Part shown: positions 55,555-63,467 of the stretch, one piece after another
Position numbering within the stretch: the stretch's first letter is position 1
Layout: each line of letters begins with the position of its first letter
Source: Alkalispirillum mobile
GTDB lineage: Bacteria > Pseudomonadota > Gammaproteobacteria > Nitrococcales > Halorhodospiraceae
DNA length: 64,000 nucleotides
Direction: 5' to 3'
Assembly: GCF_003664325.1 (NCBI RefSeq)
Contig: NZ_RCDA01000001.1
Span: 682,001 to 746,000, forward strand
Translations under genes and position numbers: made by a program
The notes under the pieces: generated by a model
Seen by the model: the letters and a program-made list of their open reading frames with translations, nothing else
Told to the model about the DNA's origin: nothing
The model's database searches: none

Positions 55555-56397
55555 CTCAGCGAACCGCTGCAGGGTCGGGGTCCAGCATTCTTGGGAGCGG
55601 GCAACGAACCAGGTATCCACCGCGCCGATTTCCTCCGGCAGCAGACAGGCATGAATGCCAAAACGATCGGCGTGGGCCTCGACCACGGCCTGCGGGAGCA
55701 GGGCATAACCCATCCCGGCGGCCACGCACCCCAAAATGGCATCCAAGGTGCCAAAGTCGAAAATTCTGGCTGAGGATATCCCGTGGCTCGCGAGCAGGAG
55801 CTCAACGCGCTGCCGGTAGCTGCAGCCCTGGCGGAAGGCCAAAAAGGTCGAACCTTGCAATTGTTCTGAGGAGGGCAACGTACTGAGGGGGTGCCCGGCT
55901 ACCAGCGCTAGCCGCTCATTGAATGCAACGGCCTGGTAAAGCCGCGGATCTTCCACCCGGCCTGCGACAAACGCGCAGTCCAGGCGTCCCGCAGCCATCG
56001 CCTCGACCAGGTCAGCAGTGGGCCCGGTCCGAACCCGCAGGTCGACGTCTGGGTATTGGGCATGGAACGCGGCCAGCGGGGCCGGCAGGCGCAAGGCCAT
56101 TGTGGTCTCCATGGCCCCGAGGTGAAGCGCACCGCTGGGCGAGCACTGCCCTTGGAAGGCTGCAATCGCTTCATCATGCGCACCCACAATACGCTCAGCG
56201 TGTGCCACCAAACTCCGGCCCGCGGGGGTCAGGCGGACCCTGGCCTGGCGGTCCAGAAGGCGAGCATCGAGTTCTTGCTCTAAGCGCTTGATATGCGCTG
56301 TGACATTAGACTGCACGGTGTGCATCCGCTCCGCCGCCGCAACAAAACTGCCACTCTCCACCACCGCCAAAAACAGACGTAACGACTTGATTTGCAT
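55516..56397 (-). CDS. LysR-family transcriptional regulator
   Basis: A 293-residue regulator. The HTH at 1-60 reads MQIKSLRLFLAVVESGSFVA then AERMHTVQSNVTAHIKRLE; the effector domain follows (about 90-290). The ATG at 56397 is chosen over the preceding TTG. It is divergent from an MFS transporter and GST gene and probably controls them through the palindrome between them. The effector is unknown. Confidence 0.93.
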   Translation of the reverse strand: MQIKSLRLFLAVVESGSFVAAAERMHTVQSNVTAHIKRLEQELDARLLDRQARVRLTPAGRSLVAHAERIVGAHDEAIAAFQGQCSPSGALHLGAMETTMALRLPAPLAAFHAQYPDVDLRVRTGPTADLVEAMAAGRLDCAFVAGRVEDPRLYQAVAFNERLALVAGHPLSTLPSSEQLQGSTFLAFRQGCSYRQRVELLLASHGISSARIFDFGTLDAILGCVAAGMGYALLPQAVVEAHADRFGIHACLLPEEIGAVDTWFVARSQECWTPTLQRFAESVLPPRHDDPEQ

Positions 56398-56423
56398 CAA
56401 CGCCCCGCGAGATTCATAAAAAG

Positions 56424-56448
56424 CGATAATTGCAATCGCAATTTATCG
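56424..56448. promoter_or_regulatory. LysR-type operator, 25-bp palindrome
   Basis: A near-perfect inverted repeat: CGATAATTGC, the centre AATCG and CAATTTATCG. It contains TTGC-N4-GCAA and thus the T-N11-A pattern of LysR boxes, and lies about 27 bases from the LysR ATG and 65 bases from the MFS start, in an AT-richer stretch. Confidence 0.75.
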
Positions 56449-56512
56449 TTTTTAAGCATTCTCTACCAGCCGTACCCTGCGCTCTGTCCATGACGTGGTA
56501 GGGAGCACTTGA

Positions 56513-57721
56513 TTGCGAATGTTCCAGAAAGACCTACCGGCACTGGCTGTCGGCTTTGCGGCGACATTGATCGGCGTCGGTTTGGCACGCTTCGCCTACA
56601 CCCCACTAGTACCCGCTGTCATAGAGGCCGAGTGGTTTCCGCCGGCTCAAGCGGCTTACCTGGGTGCAGCCAATTTGCTGGGGTACTTGCTTGGCGCAAT
56701 CACCGCGAATCACCTGGCATCCCGGGCCGGTGCACATAAGGTCATTTGGATGGCTGCCATGGTGGCTATTCTCAGCTTTCTGTGTAGCGCCCAGTCCGCG
56801 CCCTTCGCCTGGTTCTTTGGCTGGCGCCTGGCTGCCGGCATTGCTGGAGGCGTGCTCATGGTGGTGGGGCCATCGCTTGCGCTCTCGGTCACACCCGTTG
56901 AACGGCGTCCCCGGGTGGCGGGCTTGATCTTCACGGGGATAGGCGTTGGGGCCCTGCTATCCGCGACCCTGATCCCCTGGCTCTTGCAGGTCAGCCTGGC
57001 GTGGACGTGGCTGCATCTCGGCGCCCTTTGCCTGATCGCAGGGCTCGCAAGCCAATGGGGTCTTCGCCATATGGAGCGACCACCCCTTGCTCAAGAAACC
57101 GGTTCTCCCACTGGGCCCAAAACCGGCTTACCGATGGCGGTCATTGTGCTGGTCATCGCCGCGTACAGCATGGATGCGATCGGATTCGTGCCCCATACCG
57201 TCTTCTGGGTTGATTTCATTGCCCGGGAGGCAGCGCTGGGCCAGACCCTGGCGGCACAGCAATGGGCTCTGTTCGGATTGGGGGCGATTCTCGGTCCGCT
57301 TGTCGCTGGCCTTGCCGCCCAATGGCTGGGTTGGGCTACCTCTCTGCTACTCGCTCTTCTCACCAAGGGGGTCGCTGTCGCACTCCCACTGTTATCGGTC
57401 AGCCCATTCAGCTTGGCTATCTCATCATTCGTCGTCGGCGCACTTGTGCCCGGAATTGTTACGCTAACCTCCGGTCGCCTCTCTGAACTCGTGGGACCTC
57501 AAGCGCATCGACGATACTGGGGCATCGCGACTACAAGCTTCGCCGCGGCGCAGGCGGCAGCTGGCTTGGGCATGTCGGCCTATTACGATGCACAGGGGCA
57601 TTATATGCCGCTGTTCCTTCTGGGAAGCCTCGTATTGATGGCCGCCACCCTGCTCGTCCTCACCAGCAAGGTCGCTTTTCCGATCTACACCATCACACCT
57701 GAAACCGCCCGGAGGCAATAA
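56513..57721 (+). CDS. YbfB/YjiJ-family MFS transporter
   Basis: A 402-residue, 12-helix transporter. The start of the first helix (ALAVGFAATLIGVGLARFAYTPLVP) and the sequence GVLMVVGPSLALSV are family marks of the YbfB/YjiJ branch. Substrate unknown; drug or metabolite export is common. TTG 56513 has GGGAG at 7 bases, while ATG 56519 has it at 13, so TTG is favoured. Followed by a GST gene 2 bases on, in the same operon. Confidence 0.85.
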   Translation: MRMFQKDLPALAVGFAATLIGVGLARFAYTPLVPAVIEAEWFPPAQAAYLGAANLLGYLLGAITANHLASRAGAHKVIWMAAMVAILSFLCSAQSAPFAWFFGWRLAAGIAGGVLMVVGPSLALSVTPVERRPRVAGLIFTGIGVGALLSATLIPWLLQVSLAWTWLHLGALCLIAGLASQWGLRHMERPPLAQETGSPTGPKTGLPMAVIVLVIAAYSMDAIGFVPHTVFWVDFIAREAALGQTLAAQQWALFGLGAILGPLVAGLAAQWLGWATSLLLALLTKGVAVALPLLSVSPFSLAISSFVVGALVPGIVTLTSGRLSELVGPQAHRRYWGIATTSFAAAQAAAGLGMSAYYDAQGHYMPLFLLGSLVLMAATLLVLTSKVAFPIYTITPETARRQ

Positions 57722-57723
57722 CC

Positions 57724-58338
57724 ATGCAGCTTTTCCTGAACGCGACCTCACCTTACGCCCGCGTGGCCCGCATCGCAGCCCTGGAGAAGGGCCTGGCGGA
57801 CCGGGTCGAACTGATCTGGTGCGACCCATGGAGTGACGATGAGGCGCTGCTTGCGGTGAACCCGGTGGGTCGGGTGCCGGCACTGACCACCGATGACGGC
57901 ACGGCGTTGGTCGAATCGCCGTTGATTGCCATGCACCTGGATGCCGTTGGCCAAGGCCCCGACCTGGTGCCGGGGGCGCAACAATCGGAGGTACTGCACC
58001 GGGCCGGTCTGGGCCAAGGCCTGATGGAGGCGGCGTTCAATTCCGTGATTGGGCGCAAACACCAGGGCGCGGCGGCCGATGACTCCGTTCTGGGTCAACG
58101 CCGGGCGCGGGCGATAGCACGGACATTGGCGGCACTGGACAATGAGGTAATTGAGGGCGGGGACAATCCGGACAACAGGGGCACCGTGACCCTGGGCGAT
58201 ATCGCCGTGGCCGTGGCCCTGGACTACCTGCTCTTCCGCATGCCGGAAATCGACTGGCAGCCCCGTCACCCGGCCCTCGCGGACTGGCATGAGGCCGTTA
58301 TTGCCCGGGAAAGCTTCCGTACCACTCGCTTTCAGTAA
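57724..58338 (+). CDS. Glutathione S-transferase family protein
   Basis: A 204-residue GST. The thioredoxin-like N-terminus begins MQLFLNATSPYARVARIAAL with the Ser at the active position, then NPVGRVPAL (cis-Pro) and VESPLIAMHLD; a helical C-terminal domain follows (about 90-200). It joins glutathione to electrophiles or acts as a reductase. It forms an operon with the MFS gene, suggesting detoxification and export, controlled by the LysR protein. Confidence 0.9.
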   Translation: MQLFLNATSPYARVARIAALEKGLADRVELIWCDPWSDDEALLAVNPVGRVPALTTDDGTALVESPLIAMHLDAVGQGPDLVPGAQQSEVLHRAGLGQGLMEAAFNSVIGRKHQGAAADDSVLGQRRARAIARTLAALDNEVIEGGDNPDNRGTVTLGDIAVAVALDYLLFRMPEIDWQPRHPALADWHEAVIARESFRTTRFQ

Positions 58339-58368
58339 CGCGCCTTAAAACAAAAACCACCCGGAGAC

Positions 58369-58402
58369 AAAAAGCCCCACCCGGCTTTCACCAGGTGGGG
58401 CA
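58369..58402 (-). terminator. Intrinsic terminator of the small RNA
   Basis: On the minus strand CCCCACCTGG and CCGGGTGGGG form a 10-bp stem with one T-G pair and a 6-base loop (TGAAAG), followed by CTTTTTG. It would also protect the convergent GST operon end. Confidence 0.85.
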
Positions 58403-58531
58403 CATAGCCTTCCGGCTCTCCTGACCGCGCCCTCCGCTAGCACGGACGGGGCTTCCCTGCTGCGCTTCTTGGTGCATCCTGCTGAAGTTATTGGCCGTTG
58501 CCTCCGTGCAACGGTAGACATCCTTGTCTGA
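58370..58531 (-). ncRNA. Candidate CsrB/RsmY-like CsrA-sequestering small RNA
   Basis: An approximately 162-nt RNA gene in the 290-base gap before the SLC13 transporter gene, with no convincing reading frame. Transcribed leftward from a predicted start at 58531, it has seven GGA motifs: AAGGA, ACGGAG, CAGGATG, CAGGGA, GCGGAG, CAGGAG and CCGGAAGG. Three sit in loops of perfect hairpins: AGACA-AGGA-TGTCT (58528-58515), CCGTTGC-ACGGAG-GCAACGG (58514-58495) and AGCC-GGAA-GGCT near 58415. AGACAAGGATGTCT contains ACARGGAUGU of the CsrA SELEX consensus. It ends in a strong terminator. CsrB/RsmYZ RNAs bind and sequester CsrA. Function is inferred; no homologue has been compared. Confidence 0.68.
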
Positions 58532-58537
58532 GGACGT

Positions 58538-58579
58538 AAGCTACTCCCATCGCCGGCCCGTTGAATTGACTTAGGTCAA
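58538..58579 (-). promoter_or_regulatory. Crp/Fnr-type box and -10 upstream of the small RNA
   Basis: On the minus strand TTGACCTAAGTCAA (58579-58566) is a perfect inverted repeat TTGAC-N4-GTCAA. A weak -10 (TAGCTT, 58543-58538) lies 32 bases away centre to centre, which puts the box at -41.5 for a start at 58531, the same geometry as at ccoN. The regulator could be FNR/ANR or an NO-type Dnr/HcpR. Confidence 0.65.
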
Positions 58580-58631
58580 GCGAAGCCTACCCTTGAGACA
58601 TTCCAAAAACGTGATTTGTGATCTGCATCGA

Positions 58632-60113
58632 TCAGCCCCCACCCGAAAAGAGGGGGACAACCGCAATAGTACTCACCACCACCAGGACCGGTAACGCAAA
58701 CAGGGTCACCCACGCCCCGGCATAGACCATGTCCGTGACCCGCAACCGCTCGCTACCGAAGATAATGGCGTTCGGTGGCGTCGCCACCGGAAGCATGAAG
58801 GCGCAGGAGGCGGCCAGGGCCACCGGCACGGCCAGCAGGAGCGGGTCCACCTCCAGCATCAGGGCCAACGATACCATCAGGGGCAGCAACGTGGCGGCCG
58901 TCGCCGTGTTGCTGGTGACATGGCTCAGCAGCAGCGTCAGGGTCGCGATCACCGCGATCAGCGACCAGATCGGCCAGCCCGCCAGATCCACCAACGTCAG
59001 GGCGATCGCGTGGGACAGCCCGCTGTCCTCGATGGCCACCCCGAGGCTGAGCCCACCCCCGACCAGGATCAACACCCCCCAGGGCAACTCCCGGGTGGCC
59101 TGCCACTCCATCAGGAACTGTTGTCGCCGCCAGTCCACCGGCACCAGGAAGAGGGCGACCCCCGCCGCCAGGGCGATGCCGGCGTCGCTGAGTTCCCCCC
59201 ACGGCCAGACCGCCTGGAGCAGCGGCCGGCACACCCAGGCCAGTGCCGTAAGCGCGAAGATCATCGCCACCCGGCGCTCCCCCCGACTGATCCGCCCGAG
59301 TGCCTTGCGCTGGGATTCGATCAACTCGGAAACACCCTGCATGGACTGGCGGCGGACCTGGTAGACCTTGTGGGTCAACAACCACCAGGTACCGGCCAGT
59401 AGGGTCAGCGCCAACGGCACGCCGAGGATCATCCACTGGGCAAAACCGATCTCAAGCCCCTGGCGTTCGGAAAGGAACCCGGCCAACAAGGCGTTGGGCG
59501 GTGTTCCGATCAGGGTCCCCATACCGCCGATATTCGCAGCAAATGCGATACCGATCAGCAGCCCGAGGATGAAGTCACGCTCAATCTTGCCGCTCTGGTC
59601 CTCCAGCAGCGCGATGACCGAAAGCCCGATGGGCAGCATCATCGCAGCGGTGGCGGTATTGCTGACCCACATGCTCAGGCCTGCCGTGGCGGCCATAAAA
59701 CCGCCGATCAGCAGATCCGGCCGGCGCCCGGAAACGCTCAGGATGGTGATGGCAATGCGCCGGTGCAGGTTCCAGCGCTGAATCGCCAGCGCCAGCAGAA
59801 AGCCACCGAGAAAGAGGAATACCAGGGGATTGGCATAGGGGGCCGCCGCGCTCTCCACGCTGCTGACCCCGAGCATGGGCAGCATCACCATGGGGAGCAT
59901 GGCCGTGACCGGCAGGGGCAGGGCCTCACTCACCCACCAGGTAGCCATCAGCAGGGTCAATGCGGCTACCCGCCAGGCCTCGACCGACAGCTCACCGGGT
60001 GGCCCGATCCAAAGCATCACGGCGAAAATGGCCGGCCCGGACAGAAACCCGAACACCCGGCGCCAATGGTGGGCCGGGCGTTCGGGCTGCTGGCTGGCGG
60101 ACGGTGGGCTCAC
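58632..60113 (-). CDS. SLC13/DASS-family anion:Na+ symporter
   Basis: A 493-residue transporter with about 11-13 helices. The family marks are visible: FLFLGGFLLALAIQRWNLH near 95, MWVSNTATAAMMLPIG near 150 and SHVTSNTATAATLLPLM near 390, the two inverted SNT motifs. Members import dicarboxylates, citrate or sulfate with Na+; which one cannot be told. GTG start. The gene is 7 bases after the chemoreceptor gene, with which it may be co-transcribed. Confidence 0.9.
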   Translation of the reverse strand: MSPPSASQQPERPAHHWRRVFGFLSGPAIFAVMLWIGPPGELSVEAWRVAALTLLMATWWVSEALPLPVTAMLPMVMLPMLGVSSVESAAAPYANPLVFLFLGGFLLALAIQRWNLHRRIAITILSVSGRRPDLLIGGFMAATAGLSMWVSNTATAAMMLPIGLSVIALLEDQSGKIERDFILGLLIGIAFAANIGGMGTLIGTPPNALLAGFLSERQGLEIGFAQWMILGVPLALTLLAGTWWLLTHKVYQVRRQSMQGVSELIESQRKALGRISRGERRVAMIFALTALAWVCRPLLQAVWPWGELSDAGIALAAGVALFLVPVDWRRQQFLMEWQATRELPWGVLILVGGGLSLGVAIEDSGLSHAIALTLVDLAGWPIWSLIAVIATLTLLLSHVTSNTATAATLLPLMVSLALMLEVDPLLLAVPVALAASCAFMLPVATPPNAIIFGSERLRVTDMVYAGAWVTLFALPVLVVVSTIAVVPLFSGGG

Positions 60114-60120
60114 GCGACTG

Positions 60121-61746
60121 TCAGACCTTGAACTGCCCGACCAGTTGCTTCAGCTCACGGGCCAACTTGGCCAGTTCATCGCCGGCGCTGGCGGTCTCCC
60201 GCGAACCGGCCGCGGTCTGCTCGGCACCGTCGGTAATGCTGGTGATGTTGCGGTTGATCTCCTCGGCCACAGCACTCTGCTGCTCCGCGGCGCTGGCGAT
60301 CTGCTCGTTGGAGCTGCTGATGGTCTGCACCGAGGAGGCGATCTCCTGGAGCGACTCACCGGCCTCGCCGGCCTGCGCCACGGTCTGTTGGGTTTGCTGA
60401 TAGCCCGACTCCATGACCTGCACGGCGGATTGAGTCTCTTCCTGCAGGCCACTGATCATCTCCTGGATGCTCTGCGTGGACTCGTGGGTGCGGCTGGCCA
60501 GCGAGCGCACCTCGTCGGCCACCACGGCGAAGCCGCGGCCGGCATCGCCGGCACGGGCGGCCTCGATGGCGGCGTTAAGGGCCAGCAGGTTGGTCTGCTC
60601 CGCGATCTCGCGAATCAGCTCCGAGACCTCCCCGATGCGCTCACTGTCGGCCGCCAGCTTGCGGATTACCTCGGAGGCCTTCTGGACCTCCTCGGCCAGC
60701 CGGTCGATGCTGCCAATGGTCCGCTCCACCACGTCCCGCCCGCGATCGGAGGCATCGGCACCGGAACGGGTAGCGTGGGCCGCATCCTGGGCGTTACGCG
60801 CCACCTCCTGGGCCGTGGCAGTCATCTCGTTCATGGCGGTGGCGACCTGCTCGATCTGCTCGCGTTGCGCCTGTACGCCCTTGTTCGTCTGCACCGTCAC
60901 GGTGGAGACACGGTCTGCCGCATCGGTCAGCCGGCTGGCAGAGGTCACCACGCGGCTCACCAGGTCGTGGAACTTGTCCATGGTGTGGTTGAAAGCGTTC
61001 GACGCCCGGCCGATTTCATCCTCCCCGCGTTCCGGCAACCGCCGCGTCAGATCGCCGTCGCCGCTGGCAATGTCCTCCAGCCGATCGGTCATGTCGCCAA
61101 GCGGCGCCGAGACAAAGCGCTTGATGAACAGGTAGACCACGCCAAGCAGCGGCACGCTCAGGAGCACCGCCAGCCCGAAGACCATGGTGCCAAAACGGAA
61201 CACCGCCTCGTTCACCTCGTGCAGCCCGATGCGCATGCTGACCGCGCCGAGCACCTCGCCCTCGTCGGCCATGGCGTGGCACGCCATGCAGTTCTTGCCG
61301 AGGTAGTCCTGCACGTTGCGGTTGGGGATCACGGCGTAGAGGTAATCACCGCCCTCTTCCACCTCGAAATGCGACTCACCGGTCTCCAGCACCTGCGCCT
61401 CGATATCATTGGCCGGCTGACTGATATCGAGCCCCTCGCCGAACTGCCGGCTGACGGCCTCGCTCCGCAGGACACGCAGGTCCTCCATGTTGTGCAGGGC
61501 CAGGATCTGGTCCAGGAACTCATCGCGCTCGTCCATTTCCCAGAGGATCATCAGCGTGGTGAGCCCGGCCATGGTCATCTCGTTCATGGTCTCGCTGAAC
61601 GTGACCGCCTGATTCAGGGCGGTGTTCCGCTGCTCGTAGACCGACCACGCGATCAACGTGCTCCAGGCGACCACCAGCATCAGCCAGATGGCCAGCAGCA
61701 GTCGCACCCAGATCGGCCAGTTGTTGAACCGTTTGACGAGATTCAT
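60121..61746 (-). CDS. Methyl-accepting chemotaxis protein with periplasmic haem-c domain
   Basis: A 541-residue chemoreceptor. Helix 1 at about 16-36, periplasmic domain about 40-185, helix 2 at about 187-207, HAMP to about 260 and a full signalling domain with [20 protein letters not shown]. The periplasmic part carries CMACH (Cys153, Cys156, His157), a c-type haem site, followed by MADEGEVLG; this resembles the DUF3365/Tll0287 haem sensor. A redox, NO, O2 or CO signal is likely. Upstream sigma28-type promoter. The last residues carry no clear NWETF-type CheR-docking pentapeptide. Confidence 0.9.
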   Translation of the reverse strand: MNLVKRFNNWPIWVRLLLAIWLMLVVAWSTLIAWSVYEQRNTALNQAVTFSETMNEMTMAGLTTLMILWEMDERDEFLDQILALHNMEDLRVLRSEAVSRQFGEGLDISQPANDIEAQVLETGESHFEVEEGGDYLYAVIPNRNVQDYLGKNCMACHAMADEGEVLGAVSMRIGLHEVNEAVFRFGTMVFGLAVLLSVPLLGVVYLFIKRFVSAPLGDMTDRLEDIASGDGDLTRRLPERGEDEIGRASNAFNHTMDKFHDLVSRVVTSASRLTDAADRVSTVTVQTNKGVQAQREQIEQVATAMNEMTATAQEVARNAQDAAHATRSGADASDRGRDVVERTIGSIDRLAEEVQKASEVIRKLAADSERIGEVSELIREIAEQTNLLALNAAIEAARAGDAGRGFAVVADEVRSLASRTHESTQSIQEMISGLQEETQSAVQVMESGYQQTQQTVAQAGEAGESLQEIASSVQTISSSNEQIASAAEQQSAVAEEINRNITSITDGAEQTAAGSRETASAGDELAKLARELKQLVGQFKV

Positions 61747-61858
61747 GCAGCACCTGCCCCGTAAGGTCTTCGCTTGTTATGGCTTTGTAATGGGCCCGCG
61801 GCCTTCCTACGGCCAGCCCCGCGGACCGGCAGGGAAACCCCACGCGCCGTGTACCATA

Positions 61859-61885
61859 ACATCGACTACTTACGAGGGAACTTGA
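61859..61885 (-). promoter_or_regulatory. Sigma28 (FliA) promoter of the chemoreceptor gene
   Basis: On the minus strand TCAAGTTC (61885-61878), exactly 11 bases, then GTCGATGT (61866-61859). The consensus is TAAAGTTT-N11-GCCGATAA; the core AAGTT and CGAT agree. Start predicted near 61851, about 105 bases before the ATG. Implies co-regulation with flagellar genes. Confidence 0.68.
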
Positions 61886-61908
61886 GCGGGTGCGGCAAAG
61901 GCCCCCCT

Positions 61909-63288
61909 CTAGAAGCCCCCCATGCCCGGTGGCAGCTGCCCACCGCCGCCGCCTCCGCCAAGCTGGCGCATCATCTTCTGCATGCCGCCCTTTTTCTTCA
62001 TCTGCTTCATCATCTTCTGCATCTGCTTGAATTGCTTGAGCAGACGGTTGACCTCCTGCACCTGGGTGCCGGAGCCCTGGGCGATGCGGCGCTTGCGCGA
62101 GCCGTTGATGACCTCCGGGCGGCGACGCTCATCGGGGGTCATGGAGTTGATGATGGCGACCAGGCGGCGGACCTGCTTGTCGTCCATCTTGCCCTTGATC
62201 TGCTCGGACATGTTGCCCATCCCGGGCATCTTGTCCATCAGCCCACCGATGCCGCCGAGCTTGTTGACCTGCTCCATCTGGGACTTGAAGTCCTCCAGGT
62301 CGAATCCCTTGCCCTTCTTGAGCTTTTTGCTGAGCTTCTCCGCCTCGCTGCGATCAACCTTGCGCTCCACCTCCTCGACCAGCGAGAGCACGTCGCCCAT
62401 GCCGAGGATCCGGGAGGCGACCCGCTCCGGGTGGAAGGGCTCCAGGGCGGAGGTCTTCTCACCCACGCCCAGGAACTTGATCGGCTTGCCGGTGATATGA
62501 CGGATGGAAAGCGCCGCACCGCCGCGGGCATCACCATCGGTCTTGGTCAGCACCACGCCAGTGAGCGGCAGGGCGTCGTGGAAGGCCCGGGCCGTGTTCG
62601 CCGCGTCCTGACCGGTCATGCTGTCCACCACGAACAGCGTTTCCACCGGGTCGAGCGCCTTGTGCAGCCGCTGGACCTCGTCCATCAGGTCCTGGTCGAT
62701 GTGCAGGCGCCCGGCCGTGTCCACCAGCAGCACATCAAAGAATTGCTTGCGGGCGTGGTCCAGCGCGGCCTTGGCGATCTTCTCCGGGTCCTGCTTTGCC
62801 TCGCTGGGGAACCACTCCACGCCCACCTCGCCGGCGAGGGTGCGCAGCTGCTCGATGGCGGCGGGCCGGTAGATGTCACAGCTTACGACCAGAACCTTTT
62901 TCTTCTCGCGCTCCACCAGGTAGCGGGCCAGCTTGGCGGTGCTGGTGGTTTTACCCGAGCCCTGCAGGCCGGCCAACAGGACCACCGCCGGTGGCTTGGC
63001 GGCCAGGTCCAGGGCGTCATTCTCCTCGCCCATCACCTGGACCAGCTCGTCCTTGACGATCTTGATCAGCGCCTGGCCGGGGGTAAGGCTCTTCATTACC
63101 TCGGCGCCCATGGCCCGCTCGCGGACCTGGGCAATAAACTCGCGCACCACCGGCAGCGCGACGTCGGCCTCAAGCAGGGCCATGCGCACTTCGCGCAGCG
63201 TGTCCTTGATGTTGTCCTCGGTCAGCCGCCCCTTGCCGCGCAGGCGGTTCATGGCTTCTGACAGGCGTCCACTGAGGTTGTCGAACAT
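61909..63288 (-). CDS. ffh: Signal recognition particle GTPase Ffh (SRP54)
   Basis: A 459-residue SRP protein. The N domain begins MFDNLSGRLSEAMNRLRGKG; GTPase motifs GLQGSGKTTSTAKLA (about 105), DTAGR (about 187) and TKTDGDARGG (about 245) are intact; the Met-rich M domain (about 300-440) binds 4.5S RNA and signal peptides. It ends in a Gly-rich MGGF tail. ATG 63288 is the standard start. Divergent from the CcsA-like gene, as is usual. Confidence 0.97.
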   Translation of the reverse strand: MFDNLSGRLSEAMNRLRGKGRLTEDNIKDTLREVRMALLEADVALPVVREFIAQVRERAMGAEVMKSLTPGQALIKIVKDELVQVMGEENDALDLAAKPPAVVLLAGLQGSGKTTSTAKLARYLVEREKKKVLVVSCDIYRPAAIEQLRTLAGEVGVEWFPSEAKQDPEKIAKAALDHARKQFFDVLLVDTAGRLHIDQDLMDEVQRLHKALDPVETLFVVDSMTGQDAANTARAFHDALPLTGVVLTKTDGDARGGAALSIRHITGKPIKFLGVGEKTSALEPFHPERVASRILGMGDVLSLVEEVERKVDRSEAEKLSKKLKKGKGFDLEDFKSQMEQVNKLGGIGGLMDKMPGMGNMSEQIKGKMDDKQVRRLVAIINSMTPDERRRPEVINGSRKRRIAQGSGTQVQEVNRLLKQFKQMQKMMKQMKKKGGMQKMMRQLGGGGGGGQLPPGMGGF

Positions 63289-63467
63289 AGGTATCTCGTC
63301 CCGTTTACCGGGGGCAGGCACCGGGCCTACCCGGAGTTTGGCCACAGTATATCGTCACCAGCCGCCGCTGACTTCCCGTGTCTGGCCTTGTATGCGATGA
63401 TCAGCGCAGATTCACCGTCCAAATCCCCCTGCTTCCCGGGGGTTGCCCGGAGAGTTTTCACCTGACC

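Noticed and set aside
58370-58531. Cobalamin riboswitch (B12-box-like GTCAGGAGAGCCGG on the minus strand)
   Set aside because: The conserved core GCCCCCGCAAC and the 5' part of the aptamer are missing, the element ends in a terminator and no cobalamin gene follows.
63346-63351. TATACT as -10 of ffh
   Set aside because: No acceptable -35 lies 16-18 bases upstream; left unassigned.
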